From assembly GCF_003846185.1 (NCBI RefSeq), contig NZ_ML123034.1, positions 6,820,732-6,884,731 of the forward strand: a DNA stretch of 64,000 nucleotides. The letters are read 5' to 3'. The translations under genes were made by a program, and so were the position numbers. The stretch's first letter is position 1. Every line of letters begins with the position of its first letter. Below the pieces are notes generated by a model. That model made no database searches, was not told the origin of the DNA, and saw only the letters and a list, made by a program, of their open reading frames with translations. Shown here piece after piece: positions 1 through 8,179 of this stretch. This stretch comes from Streptomyces sp. ADI96-02. GTDB taxonomy: Bacteria; Actinomycetota; Actinomycetes; Streptomycetales; Streptomycetaceae.

Positions 1-40
1 CGGGGCCGTCGGCGGCCCGCCGGCGGGCGTGAGGAGGGCG

Positions 41-69
41 GGGGCCGGGGCTCTGTCCGCCCCGGCCCC
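41..69. terminator. GC-rich hairpin downstream of argB
   Basis: Perfect 11-bp stem (41-51 pairs with 59-69) with a 7-nt loop, lying just past the argB stop codon at 78. There is no T-run, as is usual for terminators of high-GC actinobacteria. Termination is inferred from position and stem strength only. Confidence 0.5.
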
Positions 70-77
70 GCGCCGGG

Positions 78-983
78 TCACACCGTGCCGGTGGCCGGGT
101 CTCCGCTGTCGTCCAGGACCACGGTGGTGCCGGGGCTCGTCTCGCCGAGGACGCCGCGCACCACCGCGTGCGGCACCCGGCCGTCGAGCACGTGCGCCGT
201 GCGGACGCCGCCCCGCACGGCCCGCAGGCAGCCCTCCATCTTCGGCAGCATGCCGCTCGCCAGCCCGGGGAGCAGCCCGTCCAGGGCGTCGGCCGTCAGA
301 CGCTCGATCACCTCGGTGCTGTGCGGCCAGTCCGCGTACAGCCCCTCCACGTCGGTGAGCATCACCAGCCGCTCGGCGTCGAGCGCCACGGCCAGGGCCG
401 AGGCGGCGAGGTCGGCGTTGACGTTGTAGATCTGACCGTCCCCGCCTCGGGCCACCGGGGAGACGACGGGGATGTGTCCCTGGGCGAGCAGCGCCCGTAC
501 CATGCCCGGATTCACGTCCACGACCTCGCCGACGAGCCCGATGTCCACGGACCGGCCGTCCACCAGGGCGGGACGCCGCACCGCCGTCATGGTGTGCGCG
601 TCCTCACCCGTCATGCCGACGGCGAAGGGGCCGTGGGCGTTGAGATGGCTGACCAACTCCCGCTGGACACGGCCGCTGAGCACCATCCGCACCACCTCCA
701 TGGTCTCCGGTGTGGTCACCCGAAGACCGGCCTCGAAGTGCGATTCGAGGCCGAGGCGGTCGAGCATGGCACTGATCTGGGGGCCGCCGCCGTGCACCAC
801 GACCGGGCGCAGGCCCGCGCGCCACAGCTCCACGACGTCCTGGGCGAACGACCGCTGGAGACCCGCGTCCACCATCGCGTTGCCGCCGAACTTCACCACG
901 ACCACACTGCCCCGCAGCTCCGGCCGGAGAGCCGGTCCGGCGGCGGGGGCCGCGTCCGCGCGCTCCGTGACGACCGATCCCAT
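78..983 (-). CDS. argB: Acetylglutamate kinase (ArgB), stand-alone copy
   Basis: Phosphorylates N-acetyl-L-glutamate with ATP, the second step of ornithine and arginine synthesis, in the cytoplasm. The 301-aa protein is normal length for the family. It shows the KFGGNAM strand (31-37), the HGGGPQ glycine loop (64-69), the NADLAA segment (about 189-194) and GMLPKM (244-249), all typical of the amino acid kinase fold. The ATG at 983 follows a GGGTGGGAG ribosome site. In streptomycetes argB normally sits inside argCJBDR with no promoter of its own. Here no arg gene lies on the right side, and a strong iron-box match lies 79 bp upstream. This suggests a second copy feeding ornithine to a hydroxamate siderophore; what lies to the left is outside the window. 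The enzyme identity is secure, the special role is inferred. Confidence 0.95.
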   Translation of the reverse strand: MGSVVTERADAAPAAGPALRPELRGSVVVVKFGGNAMVDAGLQRSFAQDVVELWRAGLRPVVVHGGGPQISAMLDRLGLESHFEAGLRVTTPETMEVVRMVLSGRVQRELVSHLNAHGPFAVGMTGEDAHTMTAVRRPALVDGRSVDIGLVGEVVDVNPGMVRALLAQGHIPVVSPVARGGDGQIYNVNADLAASALAVALDAERLVMLTDVEGLYADWPHSTEVIERLTADALDGLLPGLASGMLPKMEGCLRAVRGGVRTAHVLDGRVPHAVVRGVLGETSPGTTVVLDDSGDPATGTV

Positions 984-1061
984 GTTCTGCTCCCACCCTG
1001 TTCACGAGTCGTACGCGCCTGTCCGGGCGCCGCGGCCCGGGAACCGGGCCGCGGCAGCGCA

Positions 1062-1080
1062 TTAACTTAGCCTAACCTAA
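1062..1080 (-). promoter_or_regulatory. Iron box (DmdR/IdeR-type operator) upstream of argB
   Basis: Read on the minus strand the 19-mer is TTAGGTTAGGCTAAGTTAA. It matches the actinobacterial iron-box consensus TTAGGTTAGGCTCACCTAA at 16 of 19 positions. It lies in the argB leader/promoter in the right orientation. It is expected to bind the iron-loaded DmdR/IdeR repressor, so argB would be switched on in iron starvation. Confidence 0.8.
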
Positions 1081-1385
1081 TCATCCGCTCGATCGATGCG
1101 GACGCACCCGCGCCGGGGAACGTCGGAGGGCGCAACGCTCCTGCGTGCGCCGGGAGTTGCCGCGCGCCGCATGATGCCCCGCCCGGAGTGCTCGGCGGCG
1201 CCGAGAGCGTTTCGATGAGCGTTTCGAGCCGCCCGCCCGGCGTCTCGCCGCCGACCGCCCTGTGAGCGGCGGCCGATTTCCCTCCCTCCGGCTCCTGTTG
1301 ACCGTGCAGGCGGGTTGCGACGGCCTCCGGATACGGCGACCGCCTGCCAAGGGAGCTTCGCCATCCATGTTGTGGGCGACGAATC

Positions 1386-1398
1386 CATTTACTAGATG
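1386..1398 (-). promoter_or_regulatory. Candidate IclR operator before the ABC importer
   Basis: On the minus strand this reads CATCTAGTAAATG, which is CATNTA-N-TANATG, an inverted repeat with 10 of 13 self-complementary positions. A near-identical site, CATCCAGTAAATG, lies just before the IclR gene at 4675-4687. The site is about 50 bp before the permease start, where a repressor could block transcription. The link to the IclR protein is inferred from the shared motif. Confidence 0.55.
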
Positions 1399-1444
1399 TT
1401 TCTTCTGCGATACGGTTCGGCGCGTCAAAGCGTGAGGAGTAAAC

Positions 1445-2389
1445 ATGGCGATAACCAAGGAAGCACCGCCCGTTGTTCGCGCACCGGACCGCCCCTCGCC
1501 GAGGGCCGGCCGACCCACGCCGCTCAGTTCGCGGGACCGGACCTTCGGATTCATGATCGCGGCCCCGGCGGTGGCCCTCTTCGTCGCCGTGGCGATCTAC
1601 CCCCTGGCGGCGGGATTCGGGACGAGCCTCTACGACCAGTCCCTGGTCCGGCCCGAGCGCGAGTACGTCGGACTGCGCAACTACGCCGACGTCTGGCCCG
1701 ACTTCGTCGACCGGCTGGGCAACACCCTGGTGTTCTCCACCCTGGCGACCGTCTTCCCGCTGCTGATCGGCGTGGCGCTGGCGCTGCTCCTCAACGCACG
1801 ACTGCGCGGCCGCAACCTGCTGCGCGGCGCGCTGATGCTCCCCTGGCTGCTCCCGGGCGTCGTCGTGTCGTTCCTGTGGGCCTGGATCTTCAACGACAGC
1901 TACGGGGTGATCAACCACGTCCTGTCCCAGGTCGGCCTGCCCGAGGTCGACTTCCTCGGACGGCCCGCGACGGCCATGGCGGCCGTCGTCGTCGCCAAGA
2001 CCTGGAACACCTTCCCCTGGGTGATGGTGGTGGTCCTCGCGGTCCTCCAGACCCTGCCCCGCGAGCAGTTGGAGGCGGCGGCGATCGACGGCGCGTCACG
2101 CCGGCAGCGCTTCCGGCACGTGTCCCTGCCGCATCTGATCGGCCCGGTGGCCCTGGTGACGATGCTGGAGTTCATCTACAACTTCGGGTCCTTCGACATG
2201 ATCTTCGTCATGACGGGAGGAGGACCCGGCACCTCCACCATGACCCTCGCGGTCAGCCTCTACCAGTACGCCTTCACCGAGTTCTCCCTGGGACGGGCGG
2301 CGGCCATGGGGGTGCTGTGGCTGGCGGCCCTGTCCGCCGTGTGCGGCGCCTACTTCCTGCTCAACAAGAAACTGGAGGCGCGACGGTGA
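1445..2389 (+). CDS. ABC sugar transporter permease (MalF/UgpA type)
   Basis: Inner-membrane subunit of a carbohydrate uptake (CUT1) ABC importer. The 314-aa protein has a hydrophobic segment at about 35-57 and further membrane spans. It carries the conserved EAA loop at about residues 206-228 (EAAAIDGASRRQRF), which docks the ATPase. The ATG at 1445 follows GTGAGGAGTAAAC, a good ribosome site. It is the first gene of an importer operon with a second permease (GTGA overlap) and a lipoprotein. No ATPase gene is present, as is common in streptomycetes where the shared MsiK ATPase drives many CUT1 importers. The cargo is unknown; the catabolic neighbours suggest an oligosaccharide or a sugar acid. 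Confidence 0.93.
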   Translation: MAITKEAPPVVRAPDRPSPRAGRPTPLSSRDRTFGFMIAAPAVALFVAVAIYPLAAGFGTSLYDQSLVRPEREYVGLRNYADVWPDFVDRLGNTLVFSTLATVFPLLIGVALALLLNARLRGRNLLRGALMLPWLLPGVVVSFLWAWIFNDSYGVINHVLSQVGLPEVDFLGRPATAMAAVVVAKTWNTFPWVMVVVLAVLQTLPREQLEAAAIDGASRRQRFRHVSLPHLIGPVALVTMLEFIYNFGSFDMIFVMTGGGPGTSTMTLAVSLYQYAFTEFSLGRAAAMGVLWLAALSAVCGAYFLLNKKLEARR

Positions 2390-3270
2390 CCGCCCTGCCA
2401 TCCGCACCCGCCCGGCGCGGCTCCCGCCACGTCGGCGAAGGCATCACGAGGCCCTTCCTCAGCCTCCCCGGAAAGCTGGTCCTTGCGGTCCTCGCGCTGT
2501 TCGGCCTGCTGCCCGTCTACTGGCTGGTCGCCACCGCGTTCATGCACCGTGAGGACGTGTTCTCGCCCGACCGGCCCCTCTTCCCGGTCGACCCCACCGT
2601 GGAGAACTTCCGCGCGTTCTTCGACGACTCCAAGCTCCTGGCCGCCCTCGGCAACTCCCTCGTCGTGTCGGCCGGCACCGCGCTGCTCTCGGTCCTGGTG
2701 TCCGGGCTGACGGCCTACTCCCTGTCGAAGTTCCGCTACCGGGGCCGCAACCTCTTCATGGTGATGTTCCTGGTCGGCCAGCTCGTGCCCGGAGCGCTGC
2801 TTCTGGTCACCCTGTACCTCATGTTCAGCGCGGCCGGACTGCTCTACACGTACACGGCCGTGATCCTGGCCTTCACCACGTTCACCCTGCCGCTCACGGT
2901 CTTCCTGCTCAAGGGCATCATCGACGGACTGCCGGACGAGATCATCGAAGCGGCCAAGGTGGACGGACTGTCCAACCTCGCGATCCTCTTCCGGATCGTC
3001 TTCCCTCTCATCGCACCCGGCCTGGTCACCGCCGCCATGTTCGCGTTCATGCGCGGCTGGAGCGACCTCCTCTTCGCCCTCACCCTGGCCGGACCCGACA
3101 AGCAGACCCTCCCCGTCGGCATGACGTCGGCCTTCATCCACGAGGGCGCCGCCGACTGGCCCGCCCTGATGGCCGCGTCCGTGATCACCTCGCTTCCCCT
3201 CGCGCTGATCTTCATCGCGCTCCAGCGGTACTTCGTGTCCGGCCTGGCCGCGGGAGCGGTCAAGGGCTGA
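2386..3270 (+). CDS. ABC sugar transporter permease (MalG type)
   Basis: Second membrane subunit of the same importer, 294 aa, with the EAA loop at about residues 184-210 (IIEAAKVDGLSNLAIL). The GTG start at 2386 overlaps the upstream stop (GTGA) and has GGAGG about 8 nt ahead, so the two permeases are translationally coupled. An open frame extends further upstream, but it lies inside the first permease gene and has no ribosome site of its own. Confidence 0.93.
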   Translation: MTALPSAPARRGSRHVGEGITRPFLSLPGKLVLAVLALFGLLPVYWLVATAFMHREDVFSPDRPLFPVDPTVENFRAFFDDSKLLAALGNSLVVSAGTALLSVLVSGLTAYSLSKFRYRGRNLFMVMFLVGQLVPGALLLVTLYLMFSAAGLLYTYTAVILAFTTFTLPLTVFLLKGIIDGLPDEIIEAAKVDGLSNLAILFRIVFPLIAPGLVTAAMFAFMRGWSDLLFALTLAGPDKQTLPVGMTSAFIHEGAADWPALMAASVITSLPLALIFIALQRYFVSGLAAGAVKG

Positions 3271-3310
3271 GCCGCCCGCCACGTCTCATCGATGCACACA
3301 GGAGCTCCCC

Positions 3311-4621
3311 ATGTCCCACCTCCCCGCCCCCGGCCGCGCCCTGTCCCGGAGAGGGGTCCTCACCGGCCTCGGCGCTCTCGGCGCCGCGAGCGCCCTCGGC
3401 CTCACCGGCTGCTCCACCAGCACGCCCGGCAGCGGATCGGCCGCCGCCGGCGCGTCGGAGACCGACTCGATCAAGTTCTTCGGCAACGCCCTCGGCGACA
3501 ACGCGCAGAAGGCCGCCTGGCAGACCATCATCTCCGGCTGGCAGAAGAAGTCCGGGAAGCGGGTGGAGCCCGTCGTCTACCCCTACGACCAGGCGGCGAC
3601 CCAACTGGTGCTCGCGGCCAAGTCCGGTTCGTTCGAAGGGGTCGGGCAGGGCCCCTGGCAACTGCTCGCCCCCTCCGGCATCCTGGCGGACCTCTCCGAC
3701 CTGGCCGCGCGCATGGACCTGCCCGAGGAGGTACTCGACCCGCTCCGCGTCGACGGGAGGCTCCACTTCCTGCCGACCACCGCATCCGGCATCGGCATGG
3801 TGTGCGACGGCCGCATCGCCGACGAGGCGGGCCTCGAGGACGGCATGAGCGTCGAGGACTTCGCCACCGGCCTGGAGAGGATCAAGCGCCAGGACCCCGA
3901 CCTCATCCCCTACGCGGCGGTCACCAAGAACCCCGACCTCAAGGACGCCGTCCACTGGATGTGGGGCTGGGGGAGCGACGTGGTCACCCCCGACCTCGCG
4001 TGCACCATCGGGGACGCCGCGAGCGTCGAGGCGATCACCTGGTACCGGGAACTCCAGAAGGCCGGGCTGACCAAGGCCGGCGTCGCCCGCACCGACGCCC
4101 GCATCCTGTACGCCCGCGGCCAGGCCGTCCTCTACGACGACGCCCCGCTGGCACAGACCTTCCTGCGGTCCAACGGCGGTTCCGCGTCGCTGATCGAGGC
4201 GACCCGCCCGCTTCGACGCCCGTCCGCCGAAGGCCGCCCGTCCGTCAACCGCTTCTGGGGCAACGGCCTGTTCTGCAGCGCCGGCAAGGGCGAGAAGACC
4301 AGCAAGTCCTTCATCTCGTACGTCGCGACCGACCTCGGCGCGACGACCGCGCTGTACAAGCAGTCCGCCCTGGCGCCCGCCGACCCGACCGTCGCCGACC
4401 GCATCCCGGAGCTGCGGAAGGACGTCTTCCAGACCGGTTTCCGCAAGGTGATCGCCCAGCACTCCCGCGGCGCGGCCTGGGACCGGCTGTCCACCGCCGC
4501 CCAGATCGACACCGCGATCGGCGAGGGCGTGGCCGCCGTACTGGCCGGGCAGACCGGCGTGCAGAGCGGCCTCAACGCCCTCCGCAAGAAGATCGACGAC
4601 GCTCTCCAGGACGGCAGCTGA
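3311..4621 (+). CDS. ABC transporter sugar-binding lipoprotein
   Basis: Extracellular solute-binding protein (436 aa, family 1 type), tethered to the membrane, that delivers the ligand to the two permeases. The N-terminus has an SRR-led hydrophobic stretch ending in a lipobox LTGC with the modifiable cysteine at residue 34. Tat-dependent lipoprotein export is therefore likely. AGGAG sits 7 nt before the ATG. It ends the importer operon and is followed by a 10-bp stem hairpin. The ligand cannot be read from the sequence. Confidence 0.92.
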   Translation: MSHLPAPGRALSRRGVLTGLGALGAASALGLTGCSTSTPGSGSAAAGASETDSIKFFGNALGDNAQKAAWQTIISGWQKKSGKRVEPVVYPYDQAATQLVLAAKSGSFEGVGQGPWQLLAPSGILADLSDLAARMDLPEEVLDPLRVDGRLHFLPTTASGIGMVCDGRIADEAGLEDGMSVEDFATGLERIKRQDPDLIPYAAVTKNPDLKDAVHWMWGWGSDVVTPDLACTIGDAASVEAITWYRELQKAGLTKAGVARTDARILYARGQAVLYDDAPLAQTFLRSNGGSASLIEATRPLRRPSAEGRPSVNRFWGNGLFCSAGKGEKTSKSFISYVATDLGATTALYKQSALAPADPTVADRIPELRKDVFQTGFRKVIAQHSRGAAWDRLSTAAQIDTAIGEGVAAVLAGQTGVQSGLNALRKKIDDALQDGS

Positions 4622-4626
4622 GGCGG

Positions 4627-4667
4627 TCGCGCCCCGGCGGCACGGTCGGAGGCACGACGGGGCGCGA
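4627..4667 (+). terminator. Hairpin after the importer operon
   Basis: TCGCGCCCCG at 4627-4636 pairs perfectly with 4658-4667 across a 21-nt loop, 6 nt after the lipoprotein stop. It would separate the importer operon from the IclR gene. There is no T-run. Confidence 0.4.
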
Positions 4668-4674
4668 TACTCTT

Positions 4675-4687
4675 CATCCAGTAAATG
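4675..4687 (+). promoter_or_regulatory. Second copy of the candidate IclR operator
   Basis: CATCCAGTAAATG differs at one position from the minus-strand site at 1386-1398. It lies about 70 bp before the favoured IclR start, as expected for an autoregulated gene. Confidence 0.5.
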
Positions 4688-4756
4688 AAACCGAAATCCA
4701 TACAGCGGATCGCTGATGATGTTCTCAGCGGTAGCTTCCGTCCGAACTGGAGGATC

Positions 4757-5560
4757 ATGCCAGCCGAACCCGGCGCCGGTACGCAGGCGGTCGAGCGGGC
4801 CATGTCGCTTCTCGCCTGCTTCACCGACGAGCACAGTGAGCTGCGCATCTCGGAGCTCTGCGCCCGGACGGGACTGGGGCAGTCGACCGTGTCCCGCATG
4901 GTCTCGTCGCTGGACCGCATGGGCTTCCTCGTGCAGGACGCGCGAACCGGCCTGTACTGCCTGGGGCCCACCGTCGTGACGCTGGGCACGGTGGCGCTGA
5001 ACAGCTCACCGACCTACCGGGCCGCCCGCCAGATCGCGCAGAGCCTGGCCCACGCCACGGAACTCGGCGCGAACCTGGCCGAGTTGCGCGGCGACGAGCT
5101 CTTCTACCTCGGCAACTTCGAGGGGGTGAAATCCCCGAAGTCGTTCACCATGGCGGGGCGCACCGCTCCGCTGCACGCCACCGGCATGGGGAAGACGCTG
5201 CTGTCGGCGCGGAGCCCGGCGTACGTCCGCGACTACTACGCCAGGGACCTCGGCCCCGCGTACACCCCGCACACCATCACCGGGCCGGCCGCCATGGACC
5301 GGGCGCTGGAGGAGATCCGCAGCCGGGGCTACGCCACGGAGATCGAGGAACTGGCCTTCGGGCGGGCCTGCGTGGCCGCCCCGATCAGGGGCCGCAGCGG
5401 GGACGTCGTGGCGGCCCTGTCGGTCAGCGGCCCGCTGTCCGAGCTCGATCTGCCCGGACGGCAGCGGGAGTTGGCGCTGATGGTGGTCGAGGCGGCCGAC
5501 GAGGTGTCGATCGCGCTCGGGTTCACCGTCGTCCACACCCCGCAGCCCCGTCTGTCCTAG
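4757..5560 (+). CDS. IclR-family transcriptional regulator
   Basis: Likely ligand-responsive regulator of the surrounding sugar-acid genes. From the ATG at 4757 the protein is 267 aa, the usual IclR length. It has an N-terminal winged helix at about 10-75 (LGQSTVSRMVSSLDRMGF) and a C-terminal effector domain. I prefer 4757 because GGAGG stands just ahead, although the spacing is short. An in-frame ATG at 4685 would put the start inside the candidate operator and add 24 residues of unlike composition. The shared 13-bp site here and before the importer suggests it controls both its own gene and the importer. Effectors in this family are often keto-deoxy sugar acids or aromatics. Confidence 0.88.
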   Translation: MPAEPGAGTQAVERAMSLLACFTDEHSELRISELCARTGLGQSTVSRMVSSLDRMGFLVQDARTGLYCLGPTVVTLGTVALNSSPTYRAARQIAQSLAHATELGANLAELRGDELFYLGNFEGVKSPKSFTMAGRTAPLHATGMGKTLLSARSPAYVRDYYARDLGPAYTPHTITGPAAMDRALEEIRSRGYATEIEELAFGRACVAAPIRGRSGDVVAALSVSGPLSELDLPGRQRELALMVVEAADEVSIALGFTVVHTPQPRLS

Positions 5561-5570
5561 AGGCATCGCC

Positions 5571-6470
5571 GTGGACGCCGAGGTCGCGCGCACCCCGCTC
5601 CCGCGGGCCGCGCTGGGGGAGTCGCCGCGCTACGACGCACGGACGGGGACCCTGAGCTGGGTCGATCTGATCGCGGGCCGCCTGTGGCTGGCCCGCGTAT
5701 CGCCGGACGCCGCCGCGGACTCATGGGCGCCGGAGCCGAAGCCGCTGGCGGAGGTGTCCGGCCCGCTGAGCTGTGCCGTGCGCACCCGGGAGGACGGCTG
5801 GCTCCTGGCGGCCGGCGGCGTACTGCTGCACCGCCGTGACGGCGGGGCGACCACCGTCCTGGCCGTTCTGGAGGGCGAGCCGGACCGGGCCCGCCTGAAC
5901 GACGGGGCGGTCGACGCCGAGGGGCGTCTGTGGGTGGGTTCGATGAGCGTTCCCCGCCCGCTGGAGCCCTGGGGACGGCTGCACCGGGTGGACGGCGTCG
6001 GAGCGTCGCCGCGCACCGCCGTCGTACGGGAGGGGATGACGGCCGCCAACGGCATCGGCTGGAGCCCCGACGGGGCGACGATGTACGTCGTCGACAGCGG
6101 GGACCGGCTCATCCACCGGATGAGGGCCGGCGCGGGCGGCGGCATGGAGCCGGCCGGGCCGCCACTGGCGGCACGGGGCGGGGTGCCGGACGGCATGGCC
6201 GTCGACGACGAGGGCTGCCTGTGGGTGGCCCTCTGGGACGGCGGGGCCGTCGTCCGCCTGAGCCCCCGAGGGCGCGAGCTGCGCAGGATCGCCCTGCCGT
6301 GCTCGCGCCCCGCCGCCTGTGCCCTGGTCGGTTCGCGGCTGGTGGTGACGACGGCGGCGGTCGCGGGCGAGCCTGCCTCCGGCTGGACGTACGCCGTCGA
6401 GGTCGGGGTCCCCGGCCCGGCCGCGCACCGCGCCCGCACCTCGTCCGCGCCGGACGGGCCGGCTGCCTGA
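5571..6470 (+). CDS. SMP-30/gluconolactonase-family lactonase
   Basis: Probable cytoplasmic sugar lactone hydrolase (299 aa, six-bladed propeller). It opens an aldono-lactone to the free acid. Expected metal ligands are visible: E17 in LGESPRYD, N160 in MTAANGIGWSPDG and D207 in VPDGMAVDDEG, with N110 as a further active-site residue. The GTG start is 10 nt after the IclR stop, so the two are probably cotranscribed; the ribosome site is weak. In the locus it would act after a sugar dehydrogenase and before the dehydratase. It has no signal peptide. The substrate is inferred only. Confidence 0.85.
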   Translation: MDAEVARTPLPRAALGESPRYDARTGTLSWVDLIAGRLWLARVSPDAAADSWAPEPKPLAEVSGPLSCAVRTREDGWLLAAGGVLLHRRDGGATTVLAVLEGEPDRARLNDGAVDAEGRLWVGSMSVPRPLEPWGRLHRVDGVGASPRTAVVREGMTAANGIGWSPDGATMYVVDSGDRLIHRMRAGAGGGMEPAGPPLAARGGVPDGMAVDDEGCLWVALWDGGAVVRLSPRGRELRRIALPCSRPAACALVGSRLVVTTAAVAGEPASGWTYAVEVGVPGPAAHRARTSSAPDGPAA

Positions 6471-6471
6471 G

Positions 6472-6523
6472 GCGGGCTCTTCGGACCGCCGGAGCCAGAG
6501 CGGCGGCGGTCCGGGGAGCCCGC
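6472..6523. terminator. Bidirectional terminator between convergent genes
   Basis: A 20-bp stem (6472-6491 with 6504-6523, only two G-U wobbles) and a 12-nt loop fill the gap between the lactonase stop and the SDR stop. It runs into the SDR stop codon itself. It can serve both strands. Confidence 0.75.
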
Positions 6524-7266
6524 TATGCGCCGGGCAGGTCCGGTTCCTGCTCGCCGAGAAGCCTGCGTCGCAGGTCGGGGCGGAGGAACGCGGCGGGTGA
6601 GGCGATGGAGAGCCCGCCGTCGACCGGCAGCACCACTCCGGTCACGAAGTCGGCCGCGGCGAGGTAGAGCACCGCCTCCGCCACGTCGGCGGGCCGGCCG
6701 ACCCGGCCCAGCGGATATCCCTCGGCGACCTTCGGCAGGTCGTGATTGCCGATCATCCCCGGCGAGACGGCGTTGACACGGACACCGCGCGGTCCGTAGT
6801 CGAGGGCCAGCTGCCGCACCAGCCCCTCGACCCCCGCCTTGGCCGCCGAATAGGCCGGCAGCCACGGCGCGGCCAGGGTGGCGTTGACGGAACTGACCGC
6901 GACGATGCTGCCCCCGCGGGGCAGCACGGCGAGGGCCGCGCGCGCCGGGAAGAACGCGGTGTCCAGAGTGTTGGAGATGCCGCGGTGCCACTCCCGCGCG
7001 GTCGCCGCGTGCGCCGGCGCCGGGGCCATGACGGCGGCGGCGAGGACCAGGACGTCGAGGCCGCCGAGCCGTTCGACGGTACGGCTCACAGCCGTGTCTG
7101 CGCCCTCCTGCGTACTGGCGTCGAGGGCCAGTCCCTCCGTCAGGTGGGGACCGTGATCGCCGTCGATCCCGACGCCGACGACCCGGTCCCCCGCGGCGGC
7201 GAAGGCCGCGGCGATGGCCGCTCCGATGGGGGAGGAGCTGCCGATCAACAGGACGGCCCGGCTCAT
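6523..7266 (-). CDS. SDR-family sugar dehydrogenase/oxidoreductase
   Basis: NAD(P)-dependent short-chain dehydrogenase of 247 aa. The nucleotide loop near residues 8-16 (IGSSSPIGA) is a variant of TGxxxGxG in which the first glycine motif is altered. The catalytic set is present: Ser at 125/126, and YSAAK with Y139 and K143. The ATG at 7266 overlaps the stop of the upstream DapA-like gene (ATGA), so it is coupled to that gene. In context it may oxidise a sugar to its lactone, or a keto-deoxy acid. A longer open frame upstream lies within the neighbouring gene and is not used. Confidence 0.88.
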   Translation of the reverse strand: MSRAVLLIGSSSPIGAAIAAAFAAAGDRVVGVGIDGDHGPHLTEGLALDASTQEGADTAVSRTVERLGGLDVLVLAAAVMAPAPAHAATAREWHRGISNTLDTAFFPARAALAVLPRGGSIVAVSSVNATLAAPWLPAYSAAKAGVEGLVRQLALDYGPRGVRVNAVSPGMIGNHDLPKVAEGYPLGRVGRPADVAEAVLYLAAADFVTGVVLPVDGGLSIASPAAFLRPDLRRRLLGEQEPDLPGA

Positions 7267-8177
7267 GTGCGCGCCTTCTGCCAGGCGGGGAGCCGGAGTT
7301 CGGCCAGGATCTCGTCGAGGGCCCGGGAGGTGACCGGGTCGAGGTCCTGGGCCGGGAGCCGGACGGCGGCGGACTCGATGACGCCGCGCCGCCGCAGGAC
7401 TTCCTTGTGCACCGCCCACGCCTGCCCGGGCCGCATGCCGATGTGGATCAGCGGCAGCAGGCGGGCGTGCGCCGCGCGCGCCTCGGCCCGGCGGCCGGCG
7501 GCGAGGTCGTCGAGCAGGTCGCGGAGCAGGTCGGGGAACTCGCAGGCGGGCATGGTGCCCACACTGCCGTTGTCGTACTCCTCGATCAGCGAGGCGGCGT
7601 TGAGGCCGCCGAGGACGGCGAGTTCGCCCGCGGCGGCGCGGACCACGGCCGAGACCTTGACGGGCGTGGGCGGGGCCTCCACCTTCACGGAGGTGACGGC
7701 CGGCACGCGGGCGAGGGTGGCGATGGTGGCGACGTCGATCGGCACGCCCGTGACGCCGGGCGCGTCCTGCACCATGACACTCGACTCGGTCGCCTCGGCC
7801 ACCTCGCCGTAGAAGTCGACGAGCTGCTGCTGGCTGGGCTTGGCGAGGAACGGGGGGAGGACCATGAGCTGGGCCCCGCCGGACGCGGCCTGTCGCGCCT
7901 GTTCGACGGCGACCACCGTGCTCGTGCCGTTGACGCCGGCGACGAGCGGGAAGTCCGCGCCCACCACCTGTCTGACCTCGCGCAGGATGACGGCCCGCTC
8001 GTCGGCGGTCAGGGCGAAGCCCTCGCTCGCCATGCCGAAGACGGCCAGACCGTCCACTCCGGCGGCGAGCTCGAACTCCACGAGGGAGCGCAGCGAGCGG
8101 GTGTCCAGCTCGCCGGAGTCGGTGAACGGCGTGGCCAGGATGGGGACGAGACCGGTGACCGTGCTGCCGTGCGACAC
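7263..8177 (-). CDS. DapA-family (DHDPS/NAL superfamily) lyase
   Basis: Class I aldolase/dehydratase fold of 304 aa. The Schiff-base lysine is K165 in TSVKVEAPP. The tyrosine of the usual YNxP motif is replaced: the segment reads VMVQDAPG (Q137, D138). That argues against true dihydrodipicolinate synthase and for a catabolic relative acting on keto-deoxy sugar acids. It lies 2 bp after the enolase-superfamily gene and overlaps the SDR gene, forming a three-gene minus-strand operon. It could be a keto-deoxy acid aldolase, bypassing the kinase, or a dehydratase. Confidence 0.85.
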   Translation of the reverse strand: MSHGSTVTGLVPILATPFTDSGELDTRSLRSLVEFELAAGVDGLAVFGMASEGFALTADERAVILREVRQVVGADFPLVAGVNGTSTVVAVEQARQAASGGAQLMVLPPFLAKPSQQQLVDFYGEVAEATESSVMVQDAPGVTGVPIDVATIATLARVPAVTSVKVEAPPTPVKVSAVVRAAAGELAVLGGLNAASLIEEYDNGSVGTMPACEFPDLLRDLLDDLAAGRRAEARAAHARLLPLIHIGMRPGQAWAVHKEVLRRRGVIESAAVRLPAQDLDPVTSRALDEILAELRLPAWQKART

Positions 8178-8179
8178 GA

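Noticed and set aside
7263..8177. True DapA (lysine pathway) assignment
   Set aside because: The conserved Tyr-Asn of the active site is replaced by Gln-Asp and the gene sits in a sugar-acid operon.
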